Assembly: GCF_003814875.1 (NCBI RefSeq)
Contig: NZ_RKQF01000001.1
Location: forward strand, 8,060,001 to 8,124,000
Origin: Streptomyces sp. Ag109_O5-1
Lineage (GTDB): Bacteria; Actinomycetota; Actinomycetes; Streptomycetales; Streptomycetaceae
Reading direction: 5' to 3'
Length of the DNA: 64,000 nucleotides
Part shown: positions 51,026-60,262 of the stretch, piece after piece
Numbering within the stretch: position 1 is the first letter of the stretch
Layout: each line of letters starts with the position of its first letter
The notes under the pieces: generated by a model
The model's database searches: none
Told to the model about the DNA's origin: nothing
What the model saw: only the letters and a program-made list of their open reading frames with translations
Program-made: the position numbers and the translations under genes

Positions 51026-51486
51026 TGACGACCTCGCGCGTACCGGATCTCATCGACGCGCTCGTGGCGGCGCTCCAGGCCTCCGGTGGCCTGACGGGGG
51101 TGAAAGTCGTCGACGGCCCGGTTGTCACCGACTCGGCCGCCGAGGAGTGGGTGTTCGTCGGCTACGACGGCGACCCCGAAGGCGACTTCACAGCGGCCAC
51201 CGCACAGCAGGAATGGGCGGGCCTCGGCGCCAAGAAGAAGAACGAGGACATCACGGTGACGTGCGCCGTCCTCGTCCAGCGAGGATCCACCGACGTGCGC
51301 GCCTGCCGGGTCCGCACCTACGAGGTCCTGGCCGCTGTGGAAAGCGTGCTGCGTGCCGACCCGTCCCTGGGGTTCCCGACGCCGACCGTCTGCGCGGTCA
51401 CCGAGCACGCCTTCCACCCCGAGCAGACCCCGGACGGCATCCAGGGCCGCCTTCCGTTCACCGTCACCTGCACCACACGAATCTAG
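51025..51486 (+). CDS. tail terminator / tail completion-like protein
   Basis: A 153-residue protein with an N-terminal helix (VPDLIDALVAALQAS) and alternating strands including ITVTCAVLVQRG and LPFTVTCTTRI. Size and position between connector and tail-tube genes fit a tail-terminator or neck protein. No catalytic motif is visible. Confidence 0.6.
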   Translation: MTTSRVPDLIDALVAALQASGGLTGVKVVDGPVVTDSAAEEWVFVGYDGDPEGDFTAATAQQEWAGLGAKKKNEDITVTCAVLVQRGSTDVRACRVRTYEVLAAVESVLRADPSLGFPTPTVCAVTEHAFHPEQTPDGIQGRLPFTVTCTTRI

Positions 51487-51495
51487 GAGAGACCG

Positions 51496-51759
51496 ATGGG
51501 CGCTGTACGCCTGCGCAACCTCGGGGAGGCCGTGCACCTGTACGCGCCCCCGGACAGCCCGAACAGCCTGCCCGTGGACAGCGGCCAGGTCATCACCGTC
51601 GCCGGTCCCGTGGAGGAGAACGAGGCCGGCGACGCCTACCTGTGCGGTGAGGGCGACGCTCAGCGCGCCTTCCCGAAGTCCCGCTGGGCGGTCGAAGCAA
51701 CGCCGGCGGCGAAGAAGACCCCGGCGAAGGCCGCCGACGACGAGAAGGGTGACGGCTGA
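51496..51759 (+). CDS. small neck or tail accessory protein
   Basis: An 87-residue protein with a compact strand-rich first half (VRLRNLGEAVHLYAPPDS) and a Lys/Ala-rich C-terminal tail. It is coupled to the tail-tube gene by TGATG. Function is not recognised beyond its place in the tail block. Confidence 0.55.
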   Translation: MGAVRLRNLGEAVHLYAPPDSPNSLPVDSGQVITVAGPVEENEAGDAYLCGEGDAQRAFPKSRWAVEATPAAKKTPAKAADDEKGDG

Positions 51760-52790
51760 TGGCTACCGGCAGCGGTCTCGACGCACAGCTGATGGTGGGC
51801 TCGGAAACCACGTGGGGGACCGCGGTCACGCCGGACCACACCTACGAGTTCAATGACGAGTCCTTCAAGTTCGACCCGACGTTCCTCGAGCCGACGGGGC
51901 TGCGGGCGGGCACGAAGTACAAGCGGGCGTCCCGGGTGTCGATCTCCCGCAAGAGCGTGTCCGGAGACTTCACCCTGGAACACGCCACGCTCGGCATGGG
52001 CCTGCTGTGGAAGCACGCCCTCGCCTCTGCAGTGACGACGCCGACGGCGCTGACGGCGCCGGCCTACGAGCAGGTCCACACGCCGGGGGATTTCCGCGGC
52101 AAGGGCCTGACCATCCAGGTGGGCCGGCCCGAGCCGTCCACGGGCACCGTGCGCCCGTTCATGTTCGCGGGCTGCAAGATCGGCCAGTGGGAGTTCACGG
52201 TCTCCGACAACGCGATCCCCACGCTGAAGCTGACGGTGGACGGCCGCAGCCAGGACACGACGACCGCGCTGGCTGCCGCCTCGTACCTGTCCGGAGCGAA
52301 GGTCTTCAGCTTCGCCAATGCGACCCTGAAGTTGGGCGGCACCGCCACCACGACCAGTGGTAAGACCACGGTGGCCGGGAACACAGCGGCTGCCACGGTC
52401 ATCACCGAGATGAGCGTGCAGGGGTCCGCCCCGATGGCCGGCGAGAGGTTCGGCATCGGCAACAGCGGGCTGAAGGCCGAGCAGCTGGAGAACGACACCC
52501 CGACCATCACCGGCAGCCTCAGCGCCGAGTTCAACAAGACCGAGCTGTACGACCTGTTCACGAACAACACCACAACCGCGATGGTGCTGACCCTGACAGG
52601 GAACGCGATCGGCGCCTCGGGCAGCAACGACACCCTGGAGATCATCCTTCCGGCGGTGAAGCTCAAGGGTGCCGCGCCGAACGTCGGCGGTCCGGACATC
52701 GTCAGCATGTCCACGGACTTCGAGGTCTACAGCGACGAGACCAACCCGCCCATCCAGGTCCGCATCGTCTCCGCCGACGCGACCCTGTAG
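51759..52790 (+). CDS. phage major tail tube protein
   Basis: A 343-residue, strand-rich protein beginning ATGSGLDAQLMVGSETTWGT, the usual start of siphovirus tail-tube proteins in actinophages. It would stack as hexameric rings around the tape measure. A C-terminal immunoglobulin-like section may decorate the tube surface. It precedes the tail-assembly chaperone genes, the canonical order. Confidence 0.85.
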   Translation: MATGSGLDAQLMVGSETTWGTAVTPDHTYEFNDESFKFDPTFLEPTGLRAGTKYKRASRVSISRKSVSGDFTLEHATLGMGLLWKHALASAVTTPTALTAPAYEQVHTPGDFRGKGLTIQVGRPEPSTGTVRPFMFAGCKIGQWEFTVSDNAIPTLKLTVDGRSQDTTTALAAASYLSGAKVFSFANATLKLGGTATTTSGKTTVAGNTAAATVITEMSVQGSAPMAGERFGIGNSGLKAEQLENDTPTITGSLSAEFNKTELYDLFTNNTTTAMVLTLTGNAIGASGSNDTLEIILPAVKLKGAAPNVGGPDIVSMSTDFEVYSDETNPPIQVRIVSADATL

Positions 52791-52807
52791 CAGGAGGAAA
52801 CGGCACT

Positions 52808-53215
52808 GTGTTCAAGCTGACCGTGGAAAACGTCGTCTACGAGTTCGACGGCGATCACCTCCTGCTCGCCGAGGCCCGCGAGATCAAGACGTACACCGGG
52901 ATGACCCTCCCGAAGTGGTCCCGGGGCATCGACGAGATGGACCCGGACGCCATCCAGTCCCTGATCTACCTGGCGAAGAAGCGCGCCGGGGAGACCCTCA
53001 GGTACAGCGACCTGGATTCCCTCGACTTCGCGGACATCGACCTCGAGCCGATGAAAGACGAGGAGGAAGCGGAGGGAGAGCCCAAGGCGTCTCAGGAGGC
53101 GGTGGACCCTACGCCGCCTGGCGAGACTGGGACGACCCCGACGCCCGGTACTACCGATACCTCGGACCCTTCGCCTACCACTTCAAGTACACCCCCGGCG
53201 ACATCGGCCGTCTGA
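52808..53215 (+). CDS. tail assembly chaperone, short (G-type) product
   Basis: A 135-residue acidic protein starting at GTG 52808, with AGGAGGAAA upstream. Helical residues 15-80 are followed by a low-complexity Pro/Thr/Ser end (TGTTPTPGTTDTSDP), which looks like read-through of the wrong frame after the functional part. It lies between tail-tube and tape-measure genes, where the G/GT chaperone pair is expected. Confidence 0.75.
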   Translation: MFKLTVENVVYEFDGDHLLLAEAREIKTYTGMTLPKWSRGIDEMDPDAIQSLIYLAKKRAGETLRYSDLDSLDFADIDLEPMKDEEEAEGEPKASQEAVDPTPPGETGTTPTPGTTDTSDPSPTTSSTPPATSAV

Positions 53216-53286
53216 CCCTCATCGAGTTCGACATCCTCGCCGACACGTCCGACCAGCTCGCCAAGGAGGGCGGCTCGGACGACTAG
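52808..53286 (+). CDS. tail assembly chaperone, -1 frameshift (GT-type) product
   Basis: The -1 frame has an open extension that ends at 53286 and encodes a plausible protein (YAAWRDWDDPDARYYRYLGP and following) with no ATG of its own. A -1 shift between about 53060 and 53105 would join it to the 52808 frame and give a GT fusion of about 159 residues. This matches the conserved frameshift in tailed-phage chaperones. No canonical X-XXY-YYZ heptamer is obvious, so the slip site is unresolved. Confidence 0.6.
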
Positions 53287-53762
53287 GCGGCCGATTCGGG
53301 CGGCATCGGGTGGTCGCACTCGGGACAGCGGGCATTGCGTTTCGCCCGCTCGTCCAGCTTCATCAACGTCTGGCCGACGACGAGAAACTCGACGAAGGCC
53401 ACCAGGACGGCGAACAGGTGTGGGTGCACGAAGCCGGTCTCGGCAGCGGCGACGGGCCACAGCACGATGATTGCAGCACCGTGCACGGTGTCGTCGGCGA
53501 ACACGTGGGCGGCTGCGACGACCGACATCCCGAGCGTCACCAGGGCGACCACAAAGGCCCACGCGGCCAGCGTGACGAGCCCGGTCTTCTCGACCGGCTT
53601 TACCGTCTCGTGGCAGGCGGGGCACTCGCGGCCGGCGTTCTTCGCCAGTCGTCGCTCCGCCTTCTGCTGCTGCTTCAGCTCTCGGATGGCCCACAGCCGG
53701 TCCCGGCCGGTCAGCTCCGGATGCTCCCGAGCGACCCTCTCGTACACGTCCTCGTCGTCCAT
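53283..53762 (-). CDS. antisense membrane zinc-ribbon protein, candidate moron
   Basis: A 159-residue protein on the opposite strand to all late genes. An N-terminal charged helical part (EHPELTGRDRLWAIREL) is followed by a zinc pair (CPACHETVKP), three hydrophobic helices (TLAAWAFVVALVTLGMSVVA and two more), and a second zinc pair (CPECDHPMPP) at the end. ATG 53762 has AGGGGGCGG upstream. Its TAG stop shares the CTAG palindrome with the chaperone stop at 53284-53286. Opposite orientation inside the structural operon is typical of morons expressed in the lysogen, for example for exclusion of other phages. Confidence 0.62.
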   Translation of the reverse strand: MDDEDVYERVAREHPELTGRDRLWAIRELKQQQKAERRLAKNAGRECPACHETVKPVEKTGLVTLAAWAFVVALVTLGMSVVAAAHVFADDTVHGAAIIVLWPVAAAETGFVHPHLFAVLVAFVEFLVVGQTLMKLDERAKRNARCPECDHPMPPESAA

Positions 53763-53845
53763 GCGCCGCCCCCTATGTGCCGTGTGTGGTGGGCCGGATG
53801 CTCCCACCGCACACAAACCGGGTCAACAGGATCAAGGAGGCGCCC

Positions 53846-54325
53846 GTGGTAGCGAGCGTGCAACTACGTACCGGCCGTGACCTGAAGCGGATCTCCACCG
53901 AGCTCCGGCGGATGGGGGAGAAGCAGCTGGGTGCCGAGTTCCGCAAGGAACTCAGGGCGGCCGCAAAGCCGATGGTGCCTGCCGTGAAGCAGGCCATCCG
54001 CAACATCCCGTCCAAGCAGCCGTATCGGCCGGACGGGCTGCGCGGCGAAATGGTCAAGGCCGTGAAGCTGGAAGTGAAGACGACCGGGCGGCAGACCGGC
54101 GTCCGTATCCGGGTGGACGGCCGGAAGATGCCGGCGAAGAAGAAGGCCCTCCAGGCGTACATGGAGGGCACGAAAAGGCCGTGGCGGCACCCGGTGTTCG
54201 GCCATGACGTCTGGGTGCAGCAGCAGCCGAAGCCCTACTTCTACAAGACGGTGCGGCCGCTCAGCGCTCGCGCGAACCGGAACATCCGCACTGCGGCGAA
54301 CCGCGTAGCCAACAAGGTCACCTGA
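53846..54325 (+). CDS. HK97 gp10-like minor tail / neck protein
   Basis: A 159-residue basic protein (LKRISTELRRMGEKQLGAEFRKEL, then KPMVPAVKQAIRNIP) of the HK97-gp10/tail-completion type. GTG 53846 is used because AAGGAGG precedes it at 5-nt spacing; the frame is open upstream without a ribosome site. It sits between the chaperone and the tape measure, downstream of the antisense gene, whereas this family is usually placed before the tail tube. Confidence 0.65.
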   Translation: MVASVQLRTGRDLKRISTELRRMGEKQLGAEFRKELRAAAKPMVPAVKQAIRNIPSKQPYRPDGLRGEMVKAVKLEVKTTGRQTGVRIRVDGRKMPAKKKALQAYMEGTKRPWRHPVFGHDVWVQQQPKPYFYKTVRPLSARANRNIRTAANRVANKVT

Positions 54326-54367
54326 CCGGCGTGTGACACGCCCCGGCCCCTTCCAAGGAGGTGGGTT

Positions 54368-57300
54368 GTGGCGTCACGTACCGCTGTCGTCTGGGACCTC
54401 ATCGCCCGCGACCACGCCAGCCGTACTTTCATCCGGGTCGGGGAGGCTGCGACCGGTCTGGAGCGCCGTAGCACGTCGGTCGGCGCGGCGATCGGCCGCG
54501 GCCTGAAGGTCGGCACCCTGGCCGTCGGCGCGCTCGGCGTCGCCTCCTTCGACCTGGCCAAGGGCTTCCAGGCCAGCATGACAAAGATCAGCACTCAGGC
54601 CGGCGGGTCGGCGAAGGACGTCCAGGTCCTCTCCAAGCAGGTTCTGCAGCTGGGTGGGAAGGTGCAGCAGGCGCCCGAGCAACTCGCCGACAGCCTGTAT
54701 CACCTCAAGAGCGTCGGCATGGACAACGTCGACGCGATGAAGGCGCTCCGGACGGCGTCGGATCTCGCTGCGGTGGGTGGCAGCAACCTCGAGGACACCA
54801 CCAACGCATTGGCCGGCGCCTGGCGCACGGGCATCAAGGGCGCCACGAACTTCGGGCAGGCCGCGTCGACGGTCAACGCGATCATCGGCGCGGGCAACAT
54901 GACCATGCAGGACTTCACCGACGCCCTGGCGTCCGGGATCCTGCCGACGGCCAAGACGTTCGGTCTGTCGCTTCAGCAGGTCGGTTCGGCACTCGCCCTG
55001 TTCACGGACGAAGGCGTGCCCGCCTCGGACGCGGCGACCCGGCTGCGCATGTCGATCTCGCTGCTTGGCGCTCCGTCGGGCGCTGCGGAGAAGCAGCTGA
55101 AGAAGATCGGGCTCACGGGCCTGGATCTGGCGAACGCGATGCGGTCCAAGGACGGCATCATCGGCGCGATTCAGCTGCTGAAGGACCACCTGGACAAGTC
55201 GGGGCTGTCGGCGGCGCAGCAGTCGCAGATCCTGTCCCGGGCGTTCGGCGGCGGCAAGTCGTCCTCGGGCATCCTGTCGATGGTCTCCAACCTGGATGTC
55301 CTGAAGAAGAAGCAGGACCAGGTCAACAAGTCCACGGGCAAGTATGCGGACGCGGTCAAGGCTCAGCGCGCGACTGCCGAGGCGCAGTGGAAGCGGCTGA
55401 CCACCGGCCTGGAGTCCACGGCGACGCGCCTCGGCGTTGTGCTGCTGCCGCCGGTTACGAACTTCATCGGGTTCCTCAACGACAAGGGCATCCCCACTGT
55501 CGAGCACTTCGGCGCGAAGCTGCTGGGCGCTGTCCCGACGGACAAGATCAAGCGGGAATTCAGGAACGTCGAGAAGATCGTCACCGACTTCTTCCAGGGC
55601 GCCTCTGGTAAGGCCGCGAAGAACGTGGCCACGCCGAGCGTTGACAAGGGCCCGGTCATGACGGTGCCGAAGTCGTCGGCGTCGCAGTTGGGCCAGCAGA
55701 TCCATGACGCGGTCGCGACTGGCTTCCGTGACGTCGACTGGGGTGATCTCGGTAGCGTCCTCGGCGACGGCATCGGTACGGCATTCCAGTGGGTGGCTTC
55801 CCACGGCACGGACCTGTCGAAGAAGCTCGGCGTAGCCATCGGCGGCATCGACTGGGTGAACGTCGGCAAGCAACTCGGCGTTGTGGCGGTGCCCCTGTCG
55901 ATCGGCATCATCGACAACCTCTTCGATCCGTTGTTCCACGCGGACTTCTGGTCGAAGCACTGGTTTGACGCCATCATCGCCGCCGTCTCGATCATCCCCG
56001 TAGGCAAGGCGGCCGGGATCGGCCTGAAGCTCGGAGCGAAGTTCGGGGAGAAGTTCGCGGGCCCGTTCATGAACATGCTGTCGGAGCAGCTGGGACGGAT
56101 CCCCTGGTCGAGGATCATCCCGTTTGCCGAGAAGCTGGGCGAGTCCGTGGGCCCGACGCTGCGGGGCGTCCGCGGCTGGGTCGGGCGCGTCGCCGGAGGG
56201 TTCAAGGACGCCTTCGCGAAACGTTTCCCCCGGATCGCACAGTGGTTCGAGGATCAGCTGGTACTCCTTCCGGTACGCCTCGGTGACCTGGGACGGCTCC
56301 TGAAGCGCAAGGGCGGCGAGCTGGTCGACAGCATGAGCCAAGGCCTGCTCGACCACCTGCCCGGCTCCAGCAACAAGTTCATCCGCGCTGCCTACAAGTG
56401 GTTCGGCCGGTTCACGTTCTGGCAGGTCGGCGTCAACTTGGCTCAGTCGCTGATGAGCGGCATCTGGTCCAAGACGAAGGAAGCCGGCGCGTGGCTGAAG
56501 GGCCACCTCGTCGACCCGGTGATCAACTGGGTGAAAGACGGGTTCGGCATCCACAGCCCGTCCACCGTGTTCATCGGCATCGGCGGCAACCTTGTCGCCG
56601 GCCTGCTGCTCGGCATCCTCAGTGCCGCGAAGGGCATCGGCGGATGGATCGGCGCCCACGTCATCGGCCCGGTGCTGGCGCCCTTCGCGGGCGCGGGCTC
56701 CTGGCTGTCCGGGAAGGGCGCTGCCACGGTGTCCGGCTTCAAGTCGGGCGCATGGTCCGTCGCCAAGGGCATCGGCGGCTGGTTCACCTCGCACGTCCAG
56801 AACCCCACCGTCGGCGCCTTCCGCGGCGCGGGCTCATGGCTGTACAGCAAGGGCCAGTCCGTGACCAGCGGCCTGTTCTCCGGGCTGAAGCAGCCCTGGG
56901 GAGCCGTCCAGCACTGGGTGTCGGGCGTCGCCGGGTGGATCAAGGCCCACAAGGGCCCGATCTCCCTCGACCGGCAGCTGCTGCACCCGGCCGGTGTCGC
57001 CCTGATGAAGGGCCTGCTGTCCGGGCTGAAGGTCGGGTTCAAGGACGTCGGCGACTTCGTCTACCACATCGGTGACTCCGTCGCCGGGACCGTGAAGGGC
57101 ATCGCGTCCAGCATCGGCCTCGGCAACTCGTCGGCGAGCGGCGGTGCGCAGCAGTTCGCCCAGGTCGCGATGCAGGCCTACGGCTGGGGGCCTGCAGAGT
57201 GGCCCGCGCTGAAGGCTCTGTGGAACCGGGAGTCCGGCTGGAACCCACAGGCCACCAACCCCTCCAGCGGCGCCTACGGGATTCCTCAAGCTCTGCCGGC

Positions 57301-58795
57301 CAGCAAGATGTCGTCGGCAGGCTCCGACTGGCGGACGAACGCGGACACACAGATCCGGTGGGGCCTGGGCTACATCAAGTCCCGGTACGGGTCGCCAACA
57401 TCGGCCTGGGCGCACGAGACGAAGGTCGGCTGGTACGCCAAGGGCACCGACGGTGCCGCGCCCGGCTGGGCGTGGGTCGGCGAGCGCGGTCCCGAGCTGG
57501 TGAGGTTCGGCGGCGGGGAGACCGTCCTGAACCACCAGCAGTCCATGGCGGCGGCCTCCTCGGCCGGCATCCGTCTGCCTGGCTACGTATCCGGCACCAT
57601 CAGCAACGCTGCAGACCGGGTACGCCGCGACCGCCAGAAGGTCGCGGACGCCAAGGACGACCTGGCGCGCGCCGAGCGGCGCCGCAAGGGCGTGAAGGCG
57701 GCCGAGACAAGGCTGAAGGCGGCGAAGAAGGAACTGCAGGCTGCCGAGGTCTCGCTGAAGAACGCCCAGCGCAGCGCCAAGACGTCGATCGCGAACACGA
57801 TCGCGACCGGCCTGCAGAAGACCCTGGCGACCGGCACCGCCTCGGCGATCACCTCAGCCATCAAGAGCCTGGCGACGAAACTGCTGAACGCCGGCTACTC
57901 CGGCACCGCCTCGGCCATCCAGAGGAAGGGGAGCAAGCTCGAATCCCTCGCCGCGAAGAAGGCGGGGATCGCCAGTCAGATCACGGCGGCCAACCAGTAC
58001 GCCAGCGACCAGGCGTCGAGCATCAACGACTTCCTGTCCATCAGCGGGACCTCGGCGACGAGCGTCGGCGGCCTCATCTCGCAGATGACCGGCCAGCAGA
58101 AGACGGCGTCGTCGTTCGTGACGCTGGAGAAGTCCCTGAAGGCGCGCGGCGCCAGCAAGCAGTTGCTCGAGCAGCTCGCCGAGGCCGGTCCGGGCAGCCA
58201 GCTCGCGACGATCCTCGGCGACAAGATGGTCACCACCCAGGACATCTCCAAGCTGAACAAGCTCGAGGCGTCCGGGAGCAAGCTGGCCACGTCCTTCGGC
58301 CAGAACATGGCCGACCTCATGTACGACAGCGGCAAGAACGCCGGAAAGGGGTTCCTGACCGGCCTGAAGTCGCAGGAGGCGGAACTCACCAAGGAGATGT
58401 CCAAGCTGGCATCCGTCCTGGTGAAGCAGGTCGAGCACGACCTGAAGATCAAGAGCCCGAGCCAGGTCTTCCGGGACAGGGTCGGCAAACAGGTCGCCCT
58501 CGGCGTGGTCGTCGGCATGGACAAGCACCTCCCGCACGTCGCTGCGGCTGCTCACCGGGTGGCCATGACCGCCCGGAAGGCCGCCGTCCTCCCGTCGGCC
58601 CCGGGCCGCCAGGCGGCAGCGTTCGACCGGCTGGCGACCCTGCTCACGAGCGGGCAGGCCGCGGGCACTGAGGTACACATCCACTTCGACGACCCGACGT
58701 TGAAGGCCCTGATCCGGGCTGAAGCCAAGCCAATGATCAAGGCGTCGCAGGATGACAAGGCCTACCGGGCGAAGGTGGGGAGGAGGAACGGGTGA
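54368..58795 (+). CDS. tape measure protein with lytic transglycosylase domain
   Basis: A 1475-residue protein that sets tail length and is ejected with the DNA. The N-terminal ~330 residues are a TP901-type tape-measure domain (for example GLERRSTSVGAAIGRGL and DLAAVGGSNLEDTTNALAG). Several hydrophobic and amphipathic stretches follow at about 480-880. A transglycosylase-like domain lies near 935-1025: LWNRESGWNP with the likely catalytic Glu, then GAYGIPQALP and SRYGSPTSAW. A coiled coil begins near 1080. GTG 54368 has AAGGAGGTGG upstream. The enzyme domain would open peptidoglycan during DNA entry. Confidence 0.92.
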   Translation: MASRTAVVWDLIARDHASRTFIRVGEAATGLERRSTSVGAAIGRGLKVGTLAVGALGVASFDLAKGFQASMTKISTQAGGSAKDVQVLSKQVLQLGGKVQQAPEQLADSLYHLKSVGMDNVDAMKALRTASDLAAVGGSNLEDTTNALAGAWRTGIKGATNFGQAASTVNAIIGAGNMTMQDFTDALASGILPTAKTFGLSLQQVGSALALFTDEGVPASDAATRLRMSISLLGAPSGAAEKQLKKIGLTGLDLANAMRSKDGIIGAIQLLKDHLDKSGLSAAQQSQILSRAFGGGKSSSGILSMVSNLDVLKKKQDQVNKSTGKYADAVKAQRATAEAQWKRLTTGLESTATRLGVVLLPPVTNFIGFLNDKGIPTVEHFGAKLLGAVPTDKIKREFRNVEKIVTDFFQGASGKAAKNVATPSVDKGPVMTVPKSSASQLGQQIHDAVATGFRDVDWGDLGSVLGDGIGTAFQWVASHGTDLSKKLGVAIGGIDWVNVGKQLGVVAVPLSIGIIDNLFDPLFHADFWSKHWFDAIIAAVSIIPVGKAAGIGLKLGAKFGEKFAGPFMNMLSEQLGRIPWSRIIPFAEKLGESVGPTLRGVRGWVGRVAGGFKDAFAKRFPRIAQWFEDQLVLLPVRLGDLGRLLKRKGGELVDSMSQGLLDHLPGSSNKFIRAAYKWFGRFTFWQVGVNLAQSLMSGIWSKTKEAGAWLKGHLVDPVINWVKDGFGIHSPSTVFIGIGGNLVAGLLLGILSAAKGIGGWIGAHVIGPVLAPFAGAGSWLSGKGAATVSGFKSGAWSVAKGIGGWFTSHVQNPTVGAFRGAGSWLYSKGQSVTSGLFSGLKQPWGAVQHWVSGVAGWIKAHKGPISLDRQLLHPAGVALMKGLLSGLKVGFKDVGDFVYHIGDSVAGTVKGIASSIGLGNSSASGGAQQFAQVAMQAYGWGPAEWPALKALWNRESGWNPQATNPSSGAYGIPQALPASKMSSAGSDWRTNADTQIRWGLGYIKSRYGSPTSAWAHETKVGWYAKGTDGAAPGWAWVGERGPELVRFGGGETVLNHQQSMAAASSAGIRLPGYVSGTISNAADRVRRDRQKVADAKDDLARAERRRKGVKAAETRLKAAKKELQAAEVSLKNAQRSAKTSIANTIATGLQKTLATGTASAITSAIKSLATKLLNAGYSGTASAIQRKGSKLESLAAKKAGIASQITAANQYASDQASSINDFLSISGTSATSVGGLISQMTGQQKTASSFVTLEKSLKARGASKQLLEQLAEAGPGSQLATILGDKMVTTQDISKLNKLEASGSKLATSFGQNMADLMYDSGKNAGKGFLTGLKSQEAELTKEMSKLASVLVKQVEHDLKIKSPSQVFRDRVGKQVALGVVVGMDKHLPHVAAAAHRVAMTARKAAVLPSAPGRQAAAFDRLATLLTSGQAAGTEVHIHFDDPTLKALIRAEAKPMIKASQDDKAYRAKVGRRNG

Positions 58796-60261
58796 CGATC
58801 TCCTACGTCGGGATCGGTTCCGTCGCGCAGCACACCGACACGATCACGGTGGCCTATCCGGCGGGAGCCAGCGCGGGGCAGCTCGCGATTCTGCAGGTTG
58901 CCTCCGGGCATCCGTCCCTCCCCCAGCCGGTCACCCCGTCCGGATGGACGCTTGCCGGAAGTTTCACCGGTGGCGGCGGCACCTGGGGGTCGGGCACCGG
59001 CCCGCGCAGGGTCACGATGTTCGTCCGGGTGCTGGCTGGGGCGGACGCGCAGCCGACGACGTCGATTCCCTCCGGCACGTCGGGATCGGTCATCGCCGGG
59101 GCGATCACCCTGCTCTCCCGGTCGGCTGGCACCGACTGGCGCTGGGTGTGGGAGGCCGGCGAGGACACCACGTCCGGCACAGCCTTCTCGGCGCCCTGCT
59201 CGACCTCTGCGACATGGGCTCCCGGTGACTTCGTGTGGCTCGGCTATAGCCTGCCGAGCTCCACCACCGGTATCCCCACGCAGGGCATCACCGCGGCCGG
59301 CATCACCTTCGGCACGACGACCGGCCGCCTGTCGTCCGCTGTGGCGACCGGCAACGGCGTGAGAATCGGGTCGGCCAGCACGTCGGTGTCGTCCGGGACG
59401 GCCACCGTCGTACCCACCATCACAGCCACGCTCGGAGCATCAACGACCGGAGTGGCAGGCGCGATCCGCATCCGGGAAGCCAGCTCGGACGTCAACGCGA
59501 CCGCCCAGTCCGTGTTCCCGCCGCGCAACCTGGTCAGTGCGACCGGGTTGACGGGCGACGACATCGTCACCGTCACCCTGTACCGGCAGGTCGGCACCAC
59601 CCTGACCGCAGTCCGGGCCGCCAGCGGCATCGACGTGACCGGGCAGAGCGCCCTGCTGCGGGTCGACGCCGAGCAGCCGTTCGGGATCTCCCTGAACTAT
59701 GCGGCCCTGCTCACCGACATGTACGGCACCCAGTGGACGGTCTACTCGGGGCCCATCACGTCGACGGTGAACAGCGATGTCATCTCCGACGCCGTCCGGG
59801 GCGTCGGCGCGCAGGTGTTCATCGAGGACTGGCCCGACAAGAAACGCACCCGGGACGCCACCACCTTCAACATCAACGGGCGCCTGGTCGTACAGGGCAA
59901 GAAGCGCAGCTCGGCGCAGGCCACCGTCACGGTGTCCACCGACACCGACGATGATGGCGAAGACCTCCAGGACGTCCTCGACAACGCGACTGAGGGCACG
60001 ATCCTCATCCGCAAGGAGGTGACCCTTCCCGGTGTCGACGGCTGGCTGGCGCTCCTCGACGACGACGAGCGCCGGAACTGGCAGACCCCGTACAGGCTGT
60101 GGGACTTGGACACGGTCGAGACGCAGCCGTGGCCGGATGTCCTCGAGGCGGCCGGCTTCACGCTCCAGGACATCGCCAACAACTTCAGCACCCTCCAGGA
60201 CATCGCCAATGCCTTCCCCGGCACGCTCCTGGACATCGCCCAGTTTGATTTCGGACCCTGA
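58792..60261 (+). CDS. minor tail (distal tail-like) protein
   Basis: A 489-residue protein starting inside the tape-measure stop (GTGA). The first ~220 residues are Ser/Thr/Gly-rich strands, and the second half has a distal-tail-like section (FNINGRLVVQGKKRSSAQAT, then TEGTILIRKEVTLPGVDGWL). The C-terminal FTLQDIANNFSTLQDIANAF contains a short tandem repeat. It would cap the tail tube at the baseplate. Confidence 0.7.
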   Translation: MTISYVGIGSVAQHTDTITVAYPAGASAGQLAILQVASGHPSLPQPVTPSGWTLAGSFTGGGGTWGSGTGPRRVTMFVRVLAGADAQPTTSIPSGTSGSVIAGAITLLSRSAGTDWRWVWEAGEDTTSGTAFSAPCSTSATWAPGDFVWLGYSLPSSTTGIPTQGITAAGITFGTTTGRLSSAVATGNGVRIGSASTSVSSGTATVVPTITATLGASTTGVAGAIRIREASSDVNATAQSVFPPRNLVSATGLTGDDIVTVTLYRQVGTTLTAVRAASGIDVTGQSALLRVDAEQPFGISLNYAALLTDMYGTQWTVYSGPITSTVNSDVISDAVRGVGAQVFIEDWPDKKRTRDATTFNINGRLVVQGKKRSSAQATVTVSTDTDDDGEDLQDVLDNATEGTILIRKEVTLPGVDGWLALLDDDERRNWQTPYRLWDLDTVETQPWPDVLEAAGFTLQDIANNFSTLQDIANAFPGTLLDIAQFDFGP

Positions 60262-60262
60262 C

